Positions 9,403 to 18,008 of a stretch of DNA of 64,000 nucleotides are shown piece by piece. The stretch lies in NCBI RefSeq assembly GCF_049257235.1, contig NZ_JBMMUF010000005.1:62001-126000 (forward strand), given 5' to 3'. Each line of letters opens with the position of its first letter. The first letter of the stretch is position 1. Made by a program: the position numbers and the translations under genes. Origin of the DNA: Pseudoalteromonas sp049257235. GTDB taxonomy: Bacteria; Pseudomonadota; Gammaproteobacteria; Enterobacterales; Alteromonadaceae. The notes below the pieces were generated by a model, which saw only the letters and a list, made by a program, of their open reading frames with translations, did no database searches and had not been told where the DNA came from.

Positions 9403-9723
9403 TTATTTATCAAACTTTGACCCACCTAAACAGCGCGGTGAGTCTGGGGCAAGGCCCTGCTTTTCATTAAACTCTTGCGATGTATAGGCATGAATCGCAA
9501 GTGCATGAATGTGGTTACTTAGCTCATCGGCAAGGATGGCATTGATCGTGCGATGGCGCTGTAACAAACGTTGACCGTTAAAACTGTCGCTCACTACCAC
9601 CACCTTGAAATGAGAATCTTGTCCTCGTGAGTGCATGTGACTTTCATTGTCCACTTGCAGATAACTGCACTCAATAGCAGCTGACAGTTTTGCTTCTATT
9701 TGTGATTGCATTGACATAAACAT
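9403..9723 (-). CDS. bolA: BolA family protein
   Basis: 106 residues with the BolA fold pattern: NESHMHSRGQDSHFKVVVVSD, then F-x-G-x-x-LLQRHRTINAILADEL and HALAIHAYT. The conserved histidines used for [2Fe-2S] glutaredoxin binding are present. BolA proteins act with monothiol glutaredoxins in iron-sulfur trafficking and, in E. coli, affect morphology and biofilm. Two ATGs lie close together at the start (MFMSMQS); the second or third may be the true start. In E. coli bolA neighbours yajG and ampG, and both homologues lie a few kilobases away here. Confidence 0.88.
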   Translation of the reverse strand: MFMSMQSQIEAKLSAAIECSYLQVDNESHMHSRGQDSHFKVVVVSDSFNGQRLLQRHRTINAILADELSNHIHALAIHAYTSQEFNEKQGLAPDSPRCLGGSKFDK

Positions 9724-9751
9724 TGCTCACCCATAACAAAGATGGCCGCTA

Positions 9752-10372
9752 CTATAACAAAGACGATCGAATGTAGCGAAACGTTAAGTTAATCCGCCCT
9801 TGTGATACCTTTCTCTGTTTCGGAAGACTGTGTTCAAAACGTGCTTGGCTGTGCCCTTTCATCACCAACAAACTGCCCGACTCTAGCGCCAAGTCAATTA
9901 CTTCCTTTGTGCTGCGTTCACGCAATTTGAACTTACGTATGGCGCCCAAAGACACCGATGCAATTGTCGGCTGGGGCCCAAGCTCTGCTTCATCATCAGC
10001 GTGCCAGCCCATGCAATCTAAGCCATTACGATAATAATTAATGAGTACGGCGTTAAACGGGCACCCCAACGATTGGCTCAGCCGCTTGCGCATATCATCC
10101 AGTGGTTGCAACCAAGGTAGCGGCGTGAAACGCTGTTGCGAATAAGTATATTGTGCGTCGTTATCACCCATGTAGGCTTGTAAGCGCGGGATTGGGTGCC
10201 ATTTGCCAAATACTTGAATGCTAGGTTGCTGCCATTGCACCGTATCACGCAAATAGCAAAATAAGCGCTGTGCTTTTTCTGCTGTGATAGCGTTTGCCTG
10301 ATAGCTGAACATCTCGCTACTCAACTGCGAAGGCAAATGCGTGCGGTTTTGGTTGGAGGTGTATGCACCCAT
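9752..10372 (-). CDS. AlkB-like Fe(II)/2-oxoglutarate dioxygenase (DNA repair)
   Basis: 206 residues. The double-stranded beta-helix motifs are visible: the iron-binding H-x-D in GWHADDEAELG, then ASVSLGAIRKFKLR, the second histidine in FEHSLPK and the 2-oxoglutarate-binding arginines in GRINLTFRYI. The protein resembles AlkB2/AlkB3-type (ALKBH2-like) proteins more than E. coli AlkB in length and in the SVSLGA and RFEHSLP segments. It probably removes alkyl groups from DNA bases by oxidative demethylation. It is divergent from rlmG, and about 40 bp separate the two starts. Confidence 0.88.
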   Translation of the reverse strand: MGAYTSNQNRTHLPSQLSSEMFSYQANAITAEKAQRLFCYLRDTVQWQQPSIQVFGKWHPIPRLQAYMGDNDAQYTYSQQRFTPLPWLQPLDDMRKRLSQSLGCPFNAVLINYYRNGLDCMGWHADDEAELGPQPTIASVSLGAIRKFKLRERSTKEVIDLALESGSLLVMKGHSQARFEHSLPKQRKVSQGRINLTFRYIRSSLL

Positions 10373-10413
10373 CGTGATAAACTAACGCCACTGTCAGTTA
10401 AACTCTAATACTC

Positions 10414-11541
10414 ATGATAACATCAGCTCAACTTGGAGGTAATACCTTCACCTTGCATCGCTTTCCGCTACAACAAAAGAATCGCAGCCTGCAAGCATGG
10501 GATTCCTCTGATGAATATCTTGTTGAGTATGCCAAAGAGCATTACCCGAGCACGCAGCGACTGTTGATCCTCAACGATGATTTTGGTGCGCTGGCCTGCG
10601 CATTTAATGAGTTAACGGCGGATTCAGTTACTGACTCGTATATTGCCATGCAAGCTTGGCAACACAATCTTGCATGTAACAACCTCAATACAGATAACCT
10701 GACACCACTTTCGAGTTTATCTGATTTGGCTAACGACTATGATTTGGTTATCGCGAAGGTGCCAAAAAATAGTGGTTACATGCAGCACCAGCTGGCAATG
10801 ATTTCACAAACACAAAAGCAAGGTACACCTGTCATTTTTGCGGGAAAAACCAAGGCCATTCATACTTCAACGATTAACTTAGTTGAGCGCTATATTGGCC
10901 CTGCCACAACGTCGTTGGCAGTTAAAAAGTCACGCTTAATCATTGCCGAGGTCAAGAATAAACCACAGCAAAGCCCGTTTCCCAAACGTTGGCAGCTTGA
11001 AGACACTGATTTGTTCATGCTCAATCATGCCAATGTGTTTTCTCGGGACTCGTTAGATATTGGTGCTCGTTTTTTCAGTAACTATCTGCCTCATTCAAAA
11101 AAGGCGGTGAATATTATTGACTTGGGCTGTGGTAATGGCGTCATTGGTCTACAAATATTGGCAAAGTGCCCAAGCGCCCATGTAACCTTTGTAGATGAAT
11201 CGGCTATGGCCGTGGCATCAGCAAAAATGACTGTACAGGAAAATATGCCAGAGGCATTAGCTCGGTGCCAGTTTGTGCATAATGACTGCCTTACAGGCTT
11301 TGACGCTAACAGTGCAGATTTGGTGCTATGCAACCCACCATTTCATCAACAAAACGCAGTAACAGACCACATTGCGTGGCAGATGTTTAATGATGCAAAG
11401 AAAGTGTTGCGAGCAGGCGGTGAGCTACGTATCGTAGGCAATCGTCACCTAGATTATCACGAAAAACTAAAACGCTTATTCGGTAGCTCCAAGTTACTGG
11501 GTTCAAACAAGAAGTTTGTTGTATTAAGCGCGAAAAAATAA
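10414..11541 (+). CDS. rlmG: 23S rRNA (guanine-1835-N2)-methyltransferase RlmG
   Basis: 375 residues with a degenerate N-terminal methyltransferase-like half and an active C-terminal half. The SAM-binding motif is IIDLGCGNGVIGLQ (about 234-247) and the catalytic NPPF sequence is in LVLCNPPFHQQ. Both are diagnostic for the RlmG/RsmC group; the N-terminal sequence (TLHRFPLQQ) and length favour RlmG. It would methylate G1835 of 23S rRNA. A ribosome site is weak at the ATG at 10414. The yajG-like gene follows 10 bp later. Confidence 0.92.
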   Translation: MITSAQLGGNTFTLHRFPLQQKNRSLQAWDSSDEYLVEYAKEHYPSTQRLLILNDDFGALACAFNELTADSVTDSYIAMQAWQHNLACNNLNTDNLTPLSSLSDLANDYDLVIAKVPKNSGYMQHQLAMISQTQKQGTPVIFAGKTKAIHTSTINLVERYIGPATTSLAVKKSRLIIAEVKNKPQQSPFPKRWQLEDTDLFMLNHANVFSRDSLDIGARFFSNYLPHSKKAVNIIDLGCGNGVIGLQILAKCPSAHVTFVDESAMAVASAKMTVQENMPEALARCQFVHNDCLTGFDANSADLVLCNPPFHQQNAVTDHIAWQMFNDAKKVLRAGGELRIVGNRHLDYHEKLKRLFGSSKLLGSNKKFVVLSAKK

Positions 11542-11551
11542 TAGGACAATT

Positions 11552-12124
11552 ATGTTTATACGTTTGCCAATCTGGAGCCTTCTTGTTGTTGTGTTATTTG
11601 TCAGTGGCTGCGCCAATCGCACTACTCAGGCGATACTCGACCCTAAGTATCAAAGTGGCCAATACACGCAATTCAATCAATCTGTAAGCTTAAATATCAT
11701 TGACCAACGCGCTAAATCAGCAACGATTTCAGTAGCGCACGGTGATGAGCGCTTTTTAATGCCAACACAGGGTTTAGACTCAAAAATGTTCAAGGTGTTT
11801 GAACAAGCCCTAAAAGTCAATGGTGCTCAGGTAAGTGCATTGGCAACATCGCAACTTCAAGTGTCAATCCATTCCCTCAACGCGACAGTGACACAGAACA
11901 CCATAGATCATGTCAGTGAAGCGCAAATCGCATTGCAAGTTTTTGTTAATCGTAACGGCAGCCAGTTTAGCAAAATGTATAATGGTCAAAGCCAATTTCG
12001 AGGCCCTTTCGGTTATGACCAAGCGAAAGTAGAAGCCCAACTCAACAAACTCATTGAACAGCTCGTAACGCGTATTATGAGCGACCCTGAACTTAACAAT
12101 TACATGCAAAAAGGAGCGTCATGA
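11552..12124 (+). CDS. yajG: YajG family lipoprotein
   Basis: 190 residues with a lipoprotein signal ending in VSGC (cysteine near residue 20), then a YajG-like body. An AGGA ribosome site precedes the ATG. YajG is an outer-membrane-directed lipoprotein of unknown function usually found next to ampG and bolA, and this neighbourhood keeps that association. Its stop codon overlaps the start of the cyclophilin gene (ATGA), so the two are probably translated together. Confidence 0.85.
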   Translation: MFIRLPIWSLLVVVLFVSGCANRTTQAILDPKYQSGQYTQFNQSVSLNIIDQRAKSATISVAHGDERFLMPTQGLDSKMFKVFEQALKVNGAQVSALATSQLQVSIHSLNATVTQNTIDHVSEAQIALQVFVNRNGSQFSKMYNGQSQFRGPFGYDQAKVEAQLNKLIEQLVTRIMSDPELNNYMQKGAS

Positions 12125-12750
12125 GCACTCGTATTTACGCACTTTTAGTGTCTTTATTTATTCTATTAACACCGCTTGCACACGCGGCTGTACCCGGCGA
12201 GTTTGTGCAAAAAGGTAACTTATTTCCACGCGTAGAGTTCGCGACTAGCCTAGGTAAAATTGTGGTTGAGCTCGATAGATCACGCGCCCCTATGACAGTG
12301 AATAACTTTTTAACCTACGTTAAAGATGGTAGCTACAAAGGCTCTGTTTTTCACCGCGTAGAGCGTGACGAAGAAAACGACCGCGATTTTGTTATCCAAG
12401 GTGGTGGTTACGACAAGGACTATGACGGTCTGTATGAGAATGATCCTATTTTCAATGAAAGTGGCAGTGGTTTAAAAAATGACATGTACACTATTGCCAT
12501 GGCATATCAGGACCGCAAGCCACATTCAGCAACGCGCCAGTTCTTCTTCAATATGGACAACAATGACCATTTGAACCCAGGGAGTGACTGGGGATTCGCT
12601 GTGTTTGGCTCTGTCGTTGAGGGGTTCGATACACTCGACAAAATCATGCAAGTTGAAACAGATTACCAAGAAAAAATTGGCTATTCTTATGTACCTAAAC
12701 AAGCCGTGATAATTTTTGATATCAAGGTATTAGAAGCCGAAACGTTTTAA
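12121..12750 (+). CDS. Periplasmic cyclophilin-type peptidyl-prolyl isomerase
   Basis: 209 residues with a signal peptide (about 1-22, cleaved after AHA). The cyclophilin core shows VFHRVE, FVIQGGGY, ATRQFFFN and GFAVFGSVVEG. It would accelerate proline isomerisation in exported proteins. An acidic insert (ERDEENDR) lies between the HRV and FVIQGGG motifs, which is longer than in E. coli PpiA. It overlaps the yajG stop by 4 bp and is followed by a terminator. Confidence 0.93.
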   Translation: MSTRIYALLVSLFILLTPLAHAAVPGEFVQKGNLFPRVEFATSLGKIVVELDRSRAPMTVNNFLTYVKDGSYKGSVFHRVERDEENDRDFVIQGGGYDKDYDGLYENDPIFNESGSGLKNDMYTIAMAYQDRKPHSATRQFFFNMDNNDHLNPGSDWGFAVFGSVVEGFDTLDKIMQVETDYQEKIGYSYVPKQAVIIFDIKVLEAETF

Positions 12751-12757
12751 TTGATAT

Positions 12758-12775
12758 GGGCGACATCAGTCGCCC
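12758..12775 (+). terminator. Intrinsic terminator after the cyclophilin gene
   Basis: Perfect 7-bp stem GGGCGAC / GTCGCCC with an ATCA loop, followed by TTTGCTTTC. It lies between the cyclophilin gene and ampG and may only partly stop transcription. Confidence 0.7.
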
Positions 12776-12804
12776 TTTGCTTTCAAATAATAAAAAGAAC
12801 ATAC

Positions 12805-14208
12805 ATGAGCCATTCACACACTTCAGTGTCTGATTTTTTTAGATACTTTATCGACCGCCGCTTACTTACTGTGTTTGTATTTGGTATCGCCAGCGGTTTT
12901 CCATGGGTATTGATTGGTTCTGTCATGAGCGCTTGGCTCAAGGACGAAGGGTTAAGTCGTTCGATGATCGGCTTATTCGGTATGGTCTTTGGTGCCTATT
13001 CCATCAACTTCCTATGGTCTCCTATAGTAGATAGGGTGCAAATCCCATTACTCACTAGATGGCTGGGGCAACGCCGCAGCTGGATTTTTTGCTGTCTCGT
13101 TGTGGTGCTTATAGCCACCGCATGCATGTCATTTATCTCTATTACTGAGCAAAGCCTCATTATCATCGCTTCTTTGGCTTTTGTAATCGCGCTAGCCTCT
13201 GCCACCCAAGACATTGCCATTGATGCTTACCGTATTGATGTCTTAGCCGAAAATGAAAGCGAGAAGACCTCTGCCGCTGCGGCTATGGCTACCTGCGGTT
13301 GGTGGACAGGTTATGCGCTACTTGGCGCTTTACCATTTTTTGCCGCTGATCTTCCCGGTATCGACTGGCCAGATGTTTATCTAGCATTAGCACTGATTGT
13401 GGTGCTGTTAATTGTGTATGTGTTGTTTGCCAAAGAGCCTGAATCTAATCGCGAAAATATCCACGCTGAGCTAGAGAAGCAGTACCAACAAAAGCTTAAC
13501 CATGCTGAGGGCAGCATGCCAAAAGCGCTCAGCAAAGTACTTGCTTGGCTGGGAGTAACGGTCATTGAGCCACTGCGCAGCTTCTTCGCTCGCAATGGTG
13601 TGAAAACAGCGTTAGCACTGTTAGCTTTTATCTTTTTATTTAAAATTGGGGAAGCTTTCTTAGCGCGTATGTCTATCGTCTTTTACAAAGAAGTAGGCTT
13701 TAGCAATACCGACATTGCGACATTTTCCAAGCTTGGAACCGCAGTGCTCACCATAATATTCGCCTTTTTAGGCAGCCTGTTTAATAGCCGTTTTGGTATC
13801 GTCAAAGGATTATTTATCAGTGGTGTTGCCATGGCGGCATCAAATCTTATGTTCTCTTGGATTGCGGTTGTTGGCCCAGACTTGAGACTTTACGCAATGG
13901 CCATCATTCTCGATGGCTTTACTCAAGCGTGGTCGCTCGTGGCCATGGTGGCATTTATCTCGATGTTATGTGATAGAGCCTTCAGCGCCACCCACTACGC
14001 ATTACTGGCATCTTTGGGCAACTTAGGTCGTACTTTACTCTCGGGCTACAGTGGTGTCATTGTTGATGATTGGCTTCACGGCGACTGGTCAATGTTCTTT
14101 ATATTAACCGCCCTAATGGTCATTCCATCTCTGGTATTTTTGTATTTAATTAGAGGACGTTTATATCAGCTGGAGCAGCAGTTTCACAGTAAGCAAAAGG
14201 AAGTGTGA
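12805..14208 (+). CDS. ampG: AmpG-type muropeptide permease (MFS)
   Basis: About 467 residues from the ATG at 12805 (MSHSHTSVSDFFRYF); an upstream in-frame TTG would run through the terminator hairpin and is rejected. Twelve or more membrane segments, with GIASGFPWVLIGSVMSAWL, SATQDIAIDAYRIDVL and FSATHYALLASLGNLGR, the last typical of AmpG. It imports GlcNAc-anhydroMurNAc peptides for cell-wall recycling. The proximity of yajG supports the assignment. A perfect AGAGCCC/GGGCTCT stem at 14225-14243 follows, without a clear T-run. Confidence 0.9.
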   Translation: MSHSHTSVSDFFRYFIDRRLLTVFVFGIASGFPWVLIGSVMSAWLKDEGLSRSMIGLFGMVFGAYSINFLWSPIVDRVQIPLLTRWLGQRRSWIFCCLVVVLIATACMSFISITEQSLIIIASLAFVIALASATQDIAIDAYRIDVLAENESEKTSAAAAMATCGWWTGYALLGALPFFAADLPGIDWPDVYLALALIVVLLIVYVLFAKEPESNRENIHAELEKQYQQKLNHAEGSMPKALSKVLAWLGVTVIEPLRSFFARNGVKTALALLAFIFLFKIGEAFLARMSIVFYKEVGFSNTDIATFSKLGTAVLTIIFAFLGSLFNSRFGIVKGLFISGVAMAASNLMFSWIAVVGPDLRLYAMAIILDGFTQAWSLVAMVAFISMLCDRAFSATHYALLASLGNLGRTLLSGYSGVIVDDWLHGDWSMFFILTALMVIPSLVFLYLIRGRLYQLEQQFHSKQKEV

Positions 14209-14256
14209 TAAGTAAGTGGGGCCTAGAGCCCGTCCTGGGCTCTGGGGTGCGATGCT

Positions 14257-14490
14257 TTATTTCAATAAAGCAAGACCTTCATATGGGTCTACCTCAAGGG
14301 CTTCACAGTAACGAATGAACTCAATCACATCCAAACGACGCTCTTGGTTTTCGATTTTACCGATAAATGAGTGTGGCGTGCCCAATACTTGCGCCAAACT
14401 ACGCATTGTGTGACCCTTTTCATGGCGTTTATCTTTTAGCCACTTGGTTAGTCTTCCATTCTCCTCGGAAGAAACGGTTTTACCCATCAT
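14257..14490 (-). CDS. Small XRE-family DNA-binding regulator
   Basis: 77 residues (76 if the second ATG is used). A Cro/CI helix-turn-helix spans most of the protein: LKDKRHEKGHTMRSLAQVLG then HSFIGKIENQERRLDVIEF. There is no effector domain. A clear AGGAG lies 8 nt before the ATG. A 7-bp inverted repeat at 14530-14546 just upstream is a good candidate operator and suggests autoregulation. The target genes are not known; it stands alone on its strand, convergent with ampG. Confidence 0.85.
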   Translation of the reverse strand: MMGKTVSSEENGRLTKWLKDKRHEKGHTMRSLAQVLGTPHSFIGKIENQERRLDVIEFIRYCEALEVDPYEGLALLK

Positions 14491-14795
14491 AATTACATCT
14501 CCTACTAGATGAATTGATTGTTTTACATTTTATGTTCGAAACATAAGCAAGTGAGTTTTGCCCGTCTCACTTGCCACGCTATTAAAGCACATGTCCCATT
14601 TTAGGTATAGCGTATGTACAAAAGTTTACCTAATTTCGGCGCGAAAAAAATCGCCCCTAATTCTGTAACAAAATACGATGACCGCTTTGAATCGATACTA
14701 ATTAATTTTTATTAGAAAATCGATAGTTTATTTTTTCTTTGGGAGCAGTTACTTATAAGCTAATATGAAAAGAAAACACGGTATTTGGTTAAATA
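14491..14795. other. Intergenic region between the XRE gene and a small membrane protein gene
   Basis: 305 AT-rich bases separating two divergent genes. It contains the candidate XRE operator at 14530-14546. Nothing else could be assigned; no reading frame with coding character. Confidence 0.5.
14530..14546. promoter_or_regulatory. Candidate operator for the XRE regulator
   Basis: TTATGTT-CGA-AACATAA is a perfect 7-bp inverted repeat with a 3-bp spacer, centred about 48 bp upstream of the start of the XRE gene. Its size fits a Cro/CI dimer site. The assignment is inferred from position and symmetry. Confidence 0.5.
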
Positions 14796-14975
14796 ATGAT
14801 TCGTTTACTGTTTTTGCTTCCAGTAGTTTTGTGTCTCGGGTGGTGGATGTTCCTCAACGCCAACAATGTGCCTTTAAAGCAAGGCAAAAAAGGATTCATT
14901 TACATCTGCGTGTTTAGCGCTTTCGTACTCGGTTTTTTAACCTTGATGGCTTATGTCACCAACACCGACTTTTGA
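14796..14975 (+). CDS. Small two-helix membrane protein of unknown function
   Basis: 59 residues beginning MIRLLFLLPVVLCLGWWMF and ending AYVTNTDF. Two hydrophobic segments (about 3-20 and 34-53) flank a short polar loop with PLKQGKKG, so both ends would lie on the same side. I do not recognise the family. Its hydrophobic pattern, plausible codon use and a strong terminator immediately after its stop support it as a real gene. It converges on erpA. Confidence 0.6.
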   Translation: MIRLLFLLPVVLCLGWWMFLNANNVPLKQGKKGFIYICVFSAFVLGFLTLMAYVTNTDF

Positions 14976-14990
14976 CCTTAGATACAAAAA

Positions 14991-15011
14991 AAGCCGCATC
15001 ATTTGCGGCTT
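14991..15011. terminator. Bidirectional intrinsic terminator
   Basis: Stem AAGCCGCA / TGCGGCTT with a 5-nt loop, A-run on the left and T-run on the right, between the small membrane protein gene (plus) and erpA (minus). Confidence 0.85.
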
Positions 15012-15033
15012 TTTCAATTTAGAATGAGCAGTG

Positions 15034-15372
15034 TTACACGCTAAAGCTTGCACCACAGCCACAGGTTGTTGTGGCATTTGGGTTGTTAACGAAGAAACGC
15101 GAGCCTTCAAGACCTTCTGTGTAGTCAACTTCACCATCAACCAAGTATTGTAAACTCATTGGGTCAACGACTAGGGTGACGCCATTTTTCACAATTTGCA
15201 TATCCCCTGGGTTGGCTTCTTCAGCAAACGTAAAGCCATACTGAAAACCCGAACAGCCGCCACCGGTGACATACACACGCAGCATAAGAGAAGGATTTTC
15301 TTCCTCTTCGATCAATTGCTTAACTCGCGCGGCTGCAGCATCACTAAATTTAATTGGAACTTGCTCGGACAT
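15034..15372 (-). CDS. erpA: Iron-sulfur cluster insertion protein ErpA
   Basis: 112 residues from the ATG at 15372 (MSEQVPIKFSDAAAARV); a longer in-frame start adds five residues unlike the family. The A-type carrier fold has its three cluster-binding cysteines in GGGCSGFQYGF and the C-terminal TCGCGASF. ErpA transfers [4Fe-4S] or [2Fe-2S] clusters to apoproteins, notably in isoprenoid synthesis and respiration. Confidence 0.96.
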   Translation of the reverse strand: MSEQVPIKFSDAAAARVKQLIEEEENPSLMLRVYVTGGGCSGFQYGFTFAEEANPGDMQIVKNGVTLVVDPMSLQYLVDGEVDYTEGLEGSRFFVNNPNATTTCGCGASFSV

Positions 15373-15741
15373 TCTGAATACTCTCACTACCTACTGTGGC
15401 GCAAATTATCTAATACCCGACTAACTTAATCAAGTATTGACTGTATGCGACTGGGTCGTGTTGAACGTTAAGGTAACTATTTTGTTTAAAATAAAGGCTT
15501 CAATGCGAGGAGGTGCAAGCTCTGCGTTGCCACCGGAATAATTGGCGTAAAAACAAACAGCAAAGTTCAATACGCTCTAAAGAATAAACAACATTTGGTT
15601 ATATTTTTATCAGCTTTAAAGTTGCCGTTTCCCAAGCAGACACATTCTCAATAAACTCTTATGCGAAACAAGGATTTATGAAGTAAGCTTTGATAGACTA
15701 TATACCGAATCGTTATTACACACATATACAAGGGTAAATGC
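15373..15741. other. Intergenic region upstream of erpA and clcA
   Basis: A 369-bp stretch between divergent erpA and the ClC channel gene; promoters for both must lie here. No IscR-like site or clear promoter could be assigned by eye, and no coding frame is visible. Confidence 0.45.
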
Positions 15742-17424
15742 ATGCAGTTAGGGGCGCTGAGACGACGCCTTGCTCAGCCAAAAACATCAATACAGTTATG
15801 CTTACTAGGGATTGCCGCCGGGCTCATTGCCGCGGGTTTAATTATTCTATTTCGCCTAACTATTGTCTTGGCTCAGAACCTCTTTCTTGAAGATTTCGAT
15901 GACTTCACGACGCTCTCTGAGCTACAGCGCTTTTTGCTTCCCATAGGTGCTGCGCTTGCTATTGCCTTTTTCGCATTTTTAACTGGCTTCAAACATTACC
16001 GATTAGGGATCCCATTTGTAATCCATCGGATGAAAATCCATTATGGGCAAATGCCTTTATATAACACCATTAACCAGTTCGTCGGTGGTGCAATTGCCCT
16101 CATAAGTGGCTTTTCAGTCGGACGAGAAGGCCCATCAGTGCATATGGGAGCCACCGGTGCCAGTATATTAGCTAATCAACTACACCTTCCTTACAACGCC
16201 ATGCGTACATTGAGTGGTTGCGGTGTTGCCGCCGGAATAGCCGCATCGTTCAACACGCCACTTGCGGCGGTGATCTTCGTGATGGAGGTGGTGATCCGTG
16301 AATACAAGGTGCATATTTTTGTGCCGATTATGCTGGCAGCGGTCACAGGTGCTCTTGCCACCCAATTTGTATTTGGTGCTGATTTAGAATTAGCACTGAT
16401 CAGTGTCACCCCTTTGAGTTTTTGGCATTATCCATATCTAGTCATATGCGGCATGACTTTGGGCGCTGTAGCCTATGCGTTTAATAAAAACCTGATGTTG
16501 ATTATCCGTACATTCAAACCACTTACCATGCTGCCGCGCCTACTCATTGCGGGTCTCATAGCAGGTGGTATTGGCTATTTGGTACCACAAGCAATGGGCT
16601 CTGGTATGAGTGCTATCACCATTGCTGTGCAATCTCCTGATAATGTCGAGCTATTACTGACTATCTTCGTAGCCAAGTTACTGGCAACTCTGTTTGCTAT
16701 TGGCTTGGGTATCCCCGGCGGAATTATTGGCCCGGTGATCGGGTTGGGCGTAGTAATGGGGACCTTGATGTCATTTTTCGCCCACATGGTTGCTCCTGGC
16801 ACTGACGTAGCAGGCACCTATGGCGTATTGGGGATGGCCGGCCTACTCGCTGCCACTTTGCATGCGCCTTTAGCTGCTCTCACTGCGGTAATGGAACTCA
16901 CATCAAGCCCACAAATTATTGTTCCAGCAATGCTGGTTATCGTCACAGCCTATGTCACCGCCTTGCAAGTGTTTGGCAATCGCTCGATATTCTTACAACA
17001 ACTTGATTTCCAAAACTTAGGATATCAAGTCTCTCCAGCGAAAGAAGCGTTACAAAAAGTCGGCATCATGGCGGAGATGAATGAGCACTTCAAACTACTC
17101 TATTCGGATGATAAAGAGTTAATAAAGGAGTCTTTGGATCATTTAGATGGGCAAACACCCCTTATCGTCTATGACGATGAAAATGGCTATCGATTGGCTG
17201 AGTATGACTTAACGTTGATGTCTGAAGAAAATGTCGCTATTCGTTATGTAGAACTGGATGGCGTAAGCTCGCAATCAACCCTATCTCATGCGTTTGACGT
17301 ACTCAAAGATAAGCGCAGCGGTGCTGTGTATGTCTACGACTTACATGACCCTAAAGAAATTGTCGGTATTTTACGCTGGGATCAGATCCATCATATCCTC
17401 ACTATTCGTAATGCGCTGTTATAA
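15742..17424 (+). CDS. ClC-family chloride channel/antiporter with C-terminal regulatory region
   Basis: 560 residues. The membrane part (about 1-425) has the ClC signature GREGPSVHMGATGA, then GIPGGIIGPVIGLG and GMAGLLAATLHAPLAAL. The first selectivity motif (GSGIP in E. coli ClcA) is replaced by RLGIPFVIHRM, as in a distinct bacterial ClC subgroup. The gating glutamate of GREGP is kept, which usually goes with H+/Cl- antiport. The last ~130 residues are soluble and resemble a degenerate CBS pair. It is followed after 20 bp by the HemJ-like gene, probably in one transcript. Confidence 0.9.
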   Translation: MQLGALRRRLAQPKTSIQLCLLGIAAGLIAAGLIILFRLTIVLAQNLFLEDFDDFTTLSELQRFLLPIGAALAIAFFAFLTGFKHYRLGIPFVIHRMKIHYGQMPLYNTINQFVGGAIALISGFSVGREGPSVHMGATGASILANQLHLPYNAMRTLSGCGVAAGIAASFNTPLAAVIFVMEVVIREYKVHIFVPIMLAAVTGALATQFVFGADLELALISVTPLSFWHYPYLVICGMTLGAVAYAFNKNLMLIIRTFKPLTMLPRLLIAGLIAGGIGYLVPQAMGSGMSAITIAVQSPDNVELLLTIFVAKLLATLFAIGLGIPGGIIGPVIGLGVVMGTLMSFFAHMVAPGTDVAGTYGVLGMAGLLAATLHAPLAALTAVMELTSSPQIIVPAMLVIVTAYVTALQVFGNRSIFLQQLDFQNLGYQVSPAKEALQKVGIMAEMNEHFKLLYSDDKELIKESLDHLDGQTPLIVYDDENGYRLAEYDLTLMSEENVAIRYVELDGVSSQSTLSHAFDVLKDKRSGAVYVYDLHDPKEIVGILRWDQIHHILTIRNALL

Positions 17425-17444
17425 AAATAATAAGGATAATCCCT

Positions 17445-17879
17445 ATGACATTAGTACTAATATACAAAGCGTTGCATATGTTCTTCATGGTCGCTTGGTT
17501 TGCCGGTATCTTTTACCTGCCGCGCTTATTTGTGTATCACGCACTGACTGAGGAAAAGTCATGCAGCGCGATGTTAAAAGTCATGGAACGCAGGTTATTG
17601 TTCTTTGTTACCCCTTTTGCCATTTTAACGGCAGTATTTGGGGTATTAACCATCGTTGAATATGGCCGTGAGTGGTTCCGAGCCAGTATGTGGTTACATT
17701 ACAAATTAGTACTGGTCATTATTTTGTATATTTACCATGGCTATTGCTTTAAATTACTGGCAGATTTCAAACACGATCGCAACACCCGCTCGGACCGCTT
17801 CTATCGCATATTCAATGAGTTTCCGGTGCTGATTCTGTTGGCCATTATCTTTTTGGCAGTATTGAAACCAGCGCTATAA
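17445..17879 (+). CDS. hemJ: HemJ-like protoporphyrinogen IX oxidase (CopD/UPF0093 family)
   Basis: 144 residues with four membrane helices. It shows KALHMFFMVAWFAGIFYLPRL near the start and LHYKLVLVIILYIYHG in the middle; the histidines are those that bind heme in HemJ. HemJ oxidises protoporphyrinogen IX to protoporphyrin IX, the next-to-last step of heme synthesis, in organisms without HemG or HemY. The downstream gene hemL (glutamate-1-semialdehyde aminotransferase) is in the same pathway but is separated by pyrB. Confidence 0.88.
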   Translation: MTLVLIYKALHMFFMVAWFAGIFYLPRLFVYHALTEEKSCSAMLKVMERRLLFFVTPFAILTAVFGVLTIVEYGREWFRASMWLHYKLVLVIILYIYHGYCFKLLADFKHDRNTRSDRFYRIFNEFPVLILLAIIFLAVLKPAL

Positions 17880-17895
17880 AAAACCCTGCAAAATC

Positions 17896-17904
17896 TGCTA
17901 TAGT
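17896..17904 (+). promoter_or_regulatory. Probable pyrB promoter, extended -10
   Basis: TGCTATAGT is an extended -10 element (TGn followed by TATAGT). No good -35 lies at 17 bp, as is usual for extended -10 promoters. Transcription would start near 17911 and give a leader of about 98 nt ahead of pyrB. Confidence 0.5.
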
Positions 17905-17917
17905 GCGCACCCAAACG

Positions 17918-17971
17918 CAGTGTTGTTTTTGAGCCTTCGGTCGTAACGATATGACTCAAGGCTCAACACTG
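17918..17971 (+). promoter_or_regulatory. Attenuator-like hairpin in the pyrB leader
   Basis: The left arm 17918-17935 pairs with the right arm 17960-17971 to form a 12-bp stem (CAGTGTTGAGCC with its complement) interrupted by a 6-nt bulge, followed by GATTTTATTATTT. An alternative shorter TTGAGCC / GGCTCAA pairing is also possible. This layout suggests transcription attenuation, which is known for pyrBI in E. coli (UTP-sensitive), but the mechanism here is inferred. Confidence 0.5.
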
Positions 17972-18008
17972 GATTTTATTATTTACTTCAACGTTTGGGA
18001 CTACCTCC

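Noticed and set aside
14225..14243. Perfect 7-bp stem after ampG as an intrinsic terminator
   Set aside because: AGAGCCC/GGGCTCT pairs well but no T-run follows, so I mention it only under ampG.
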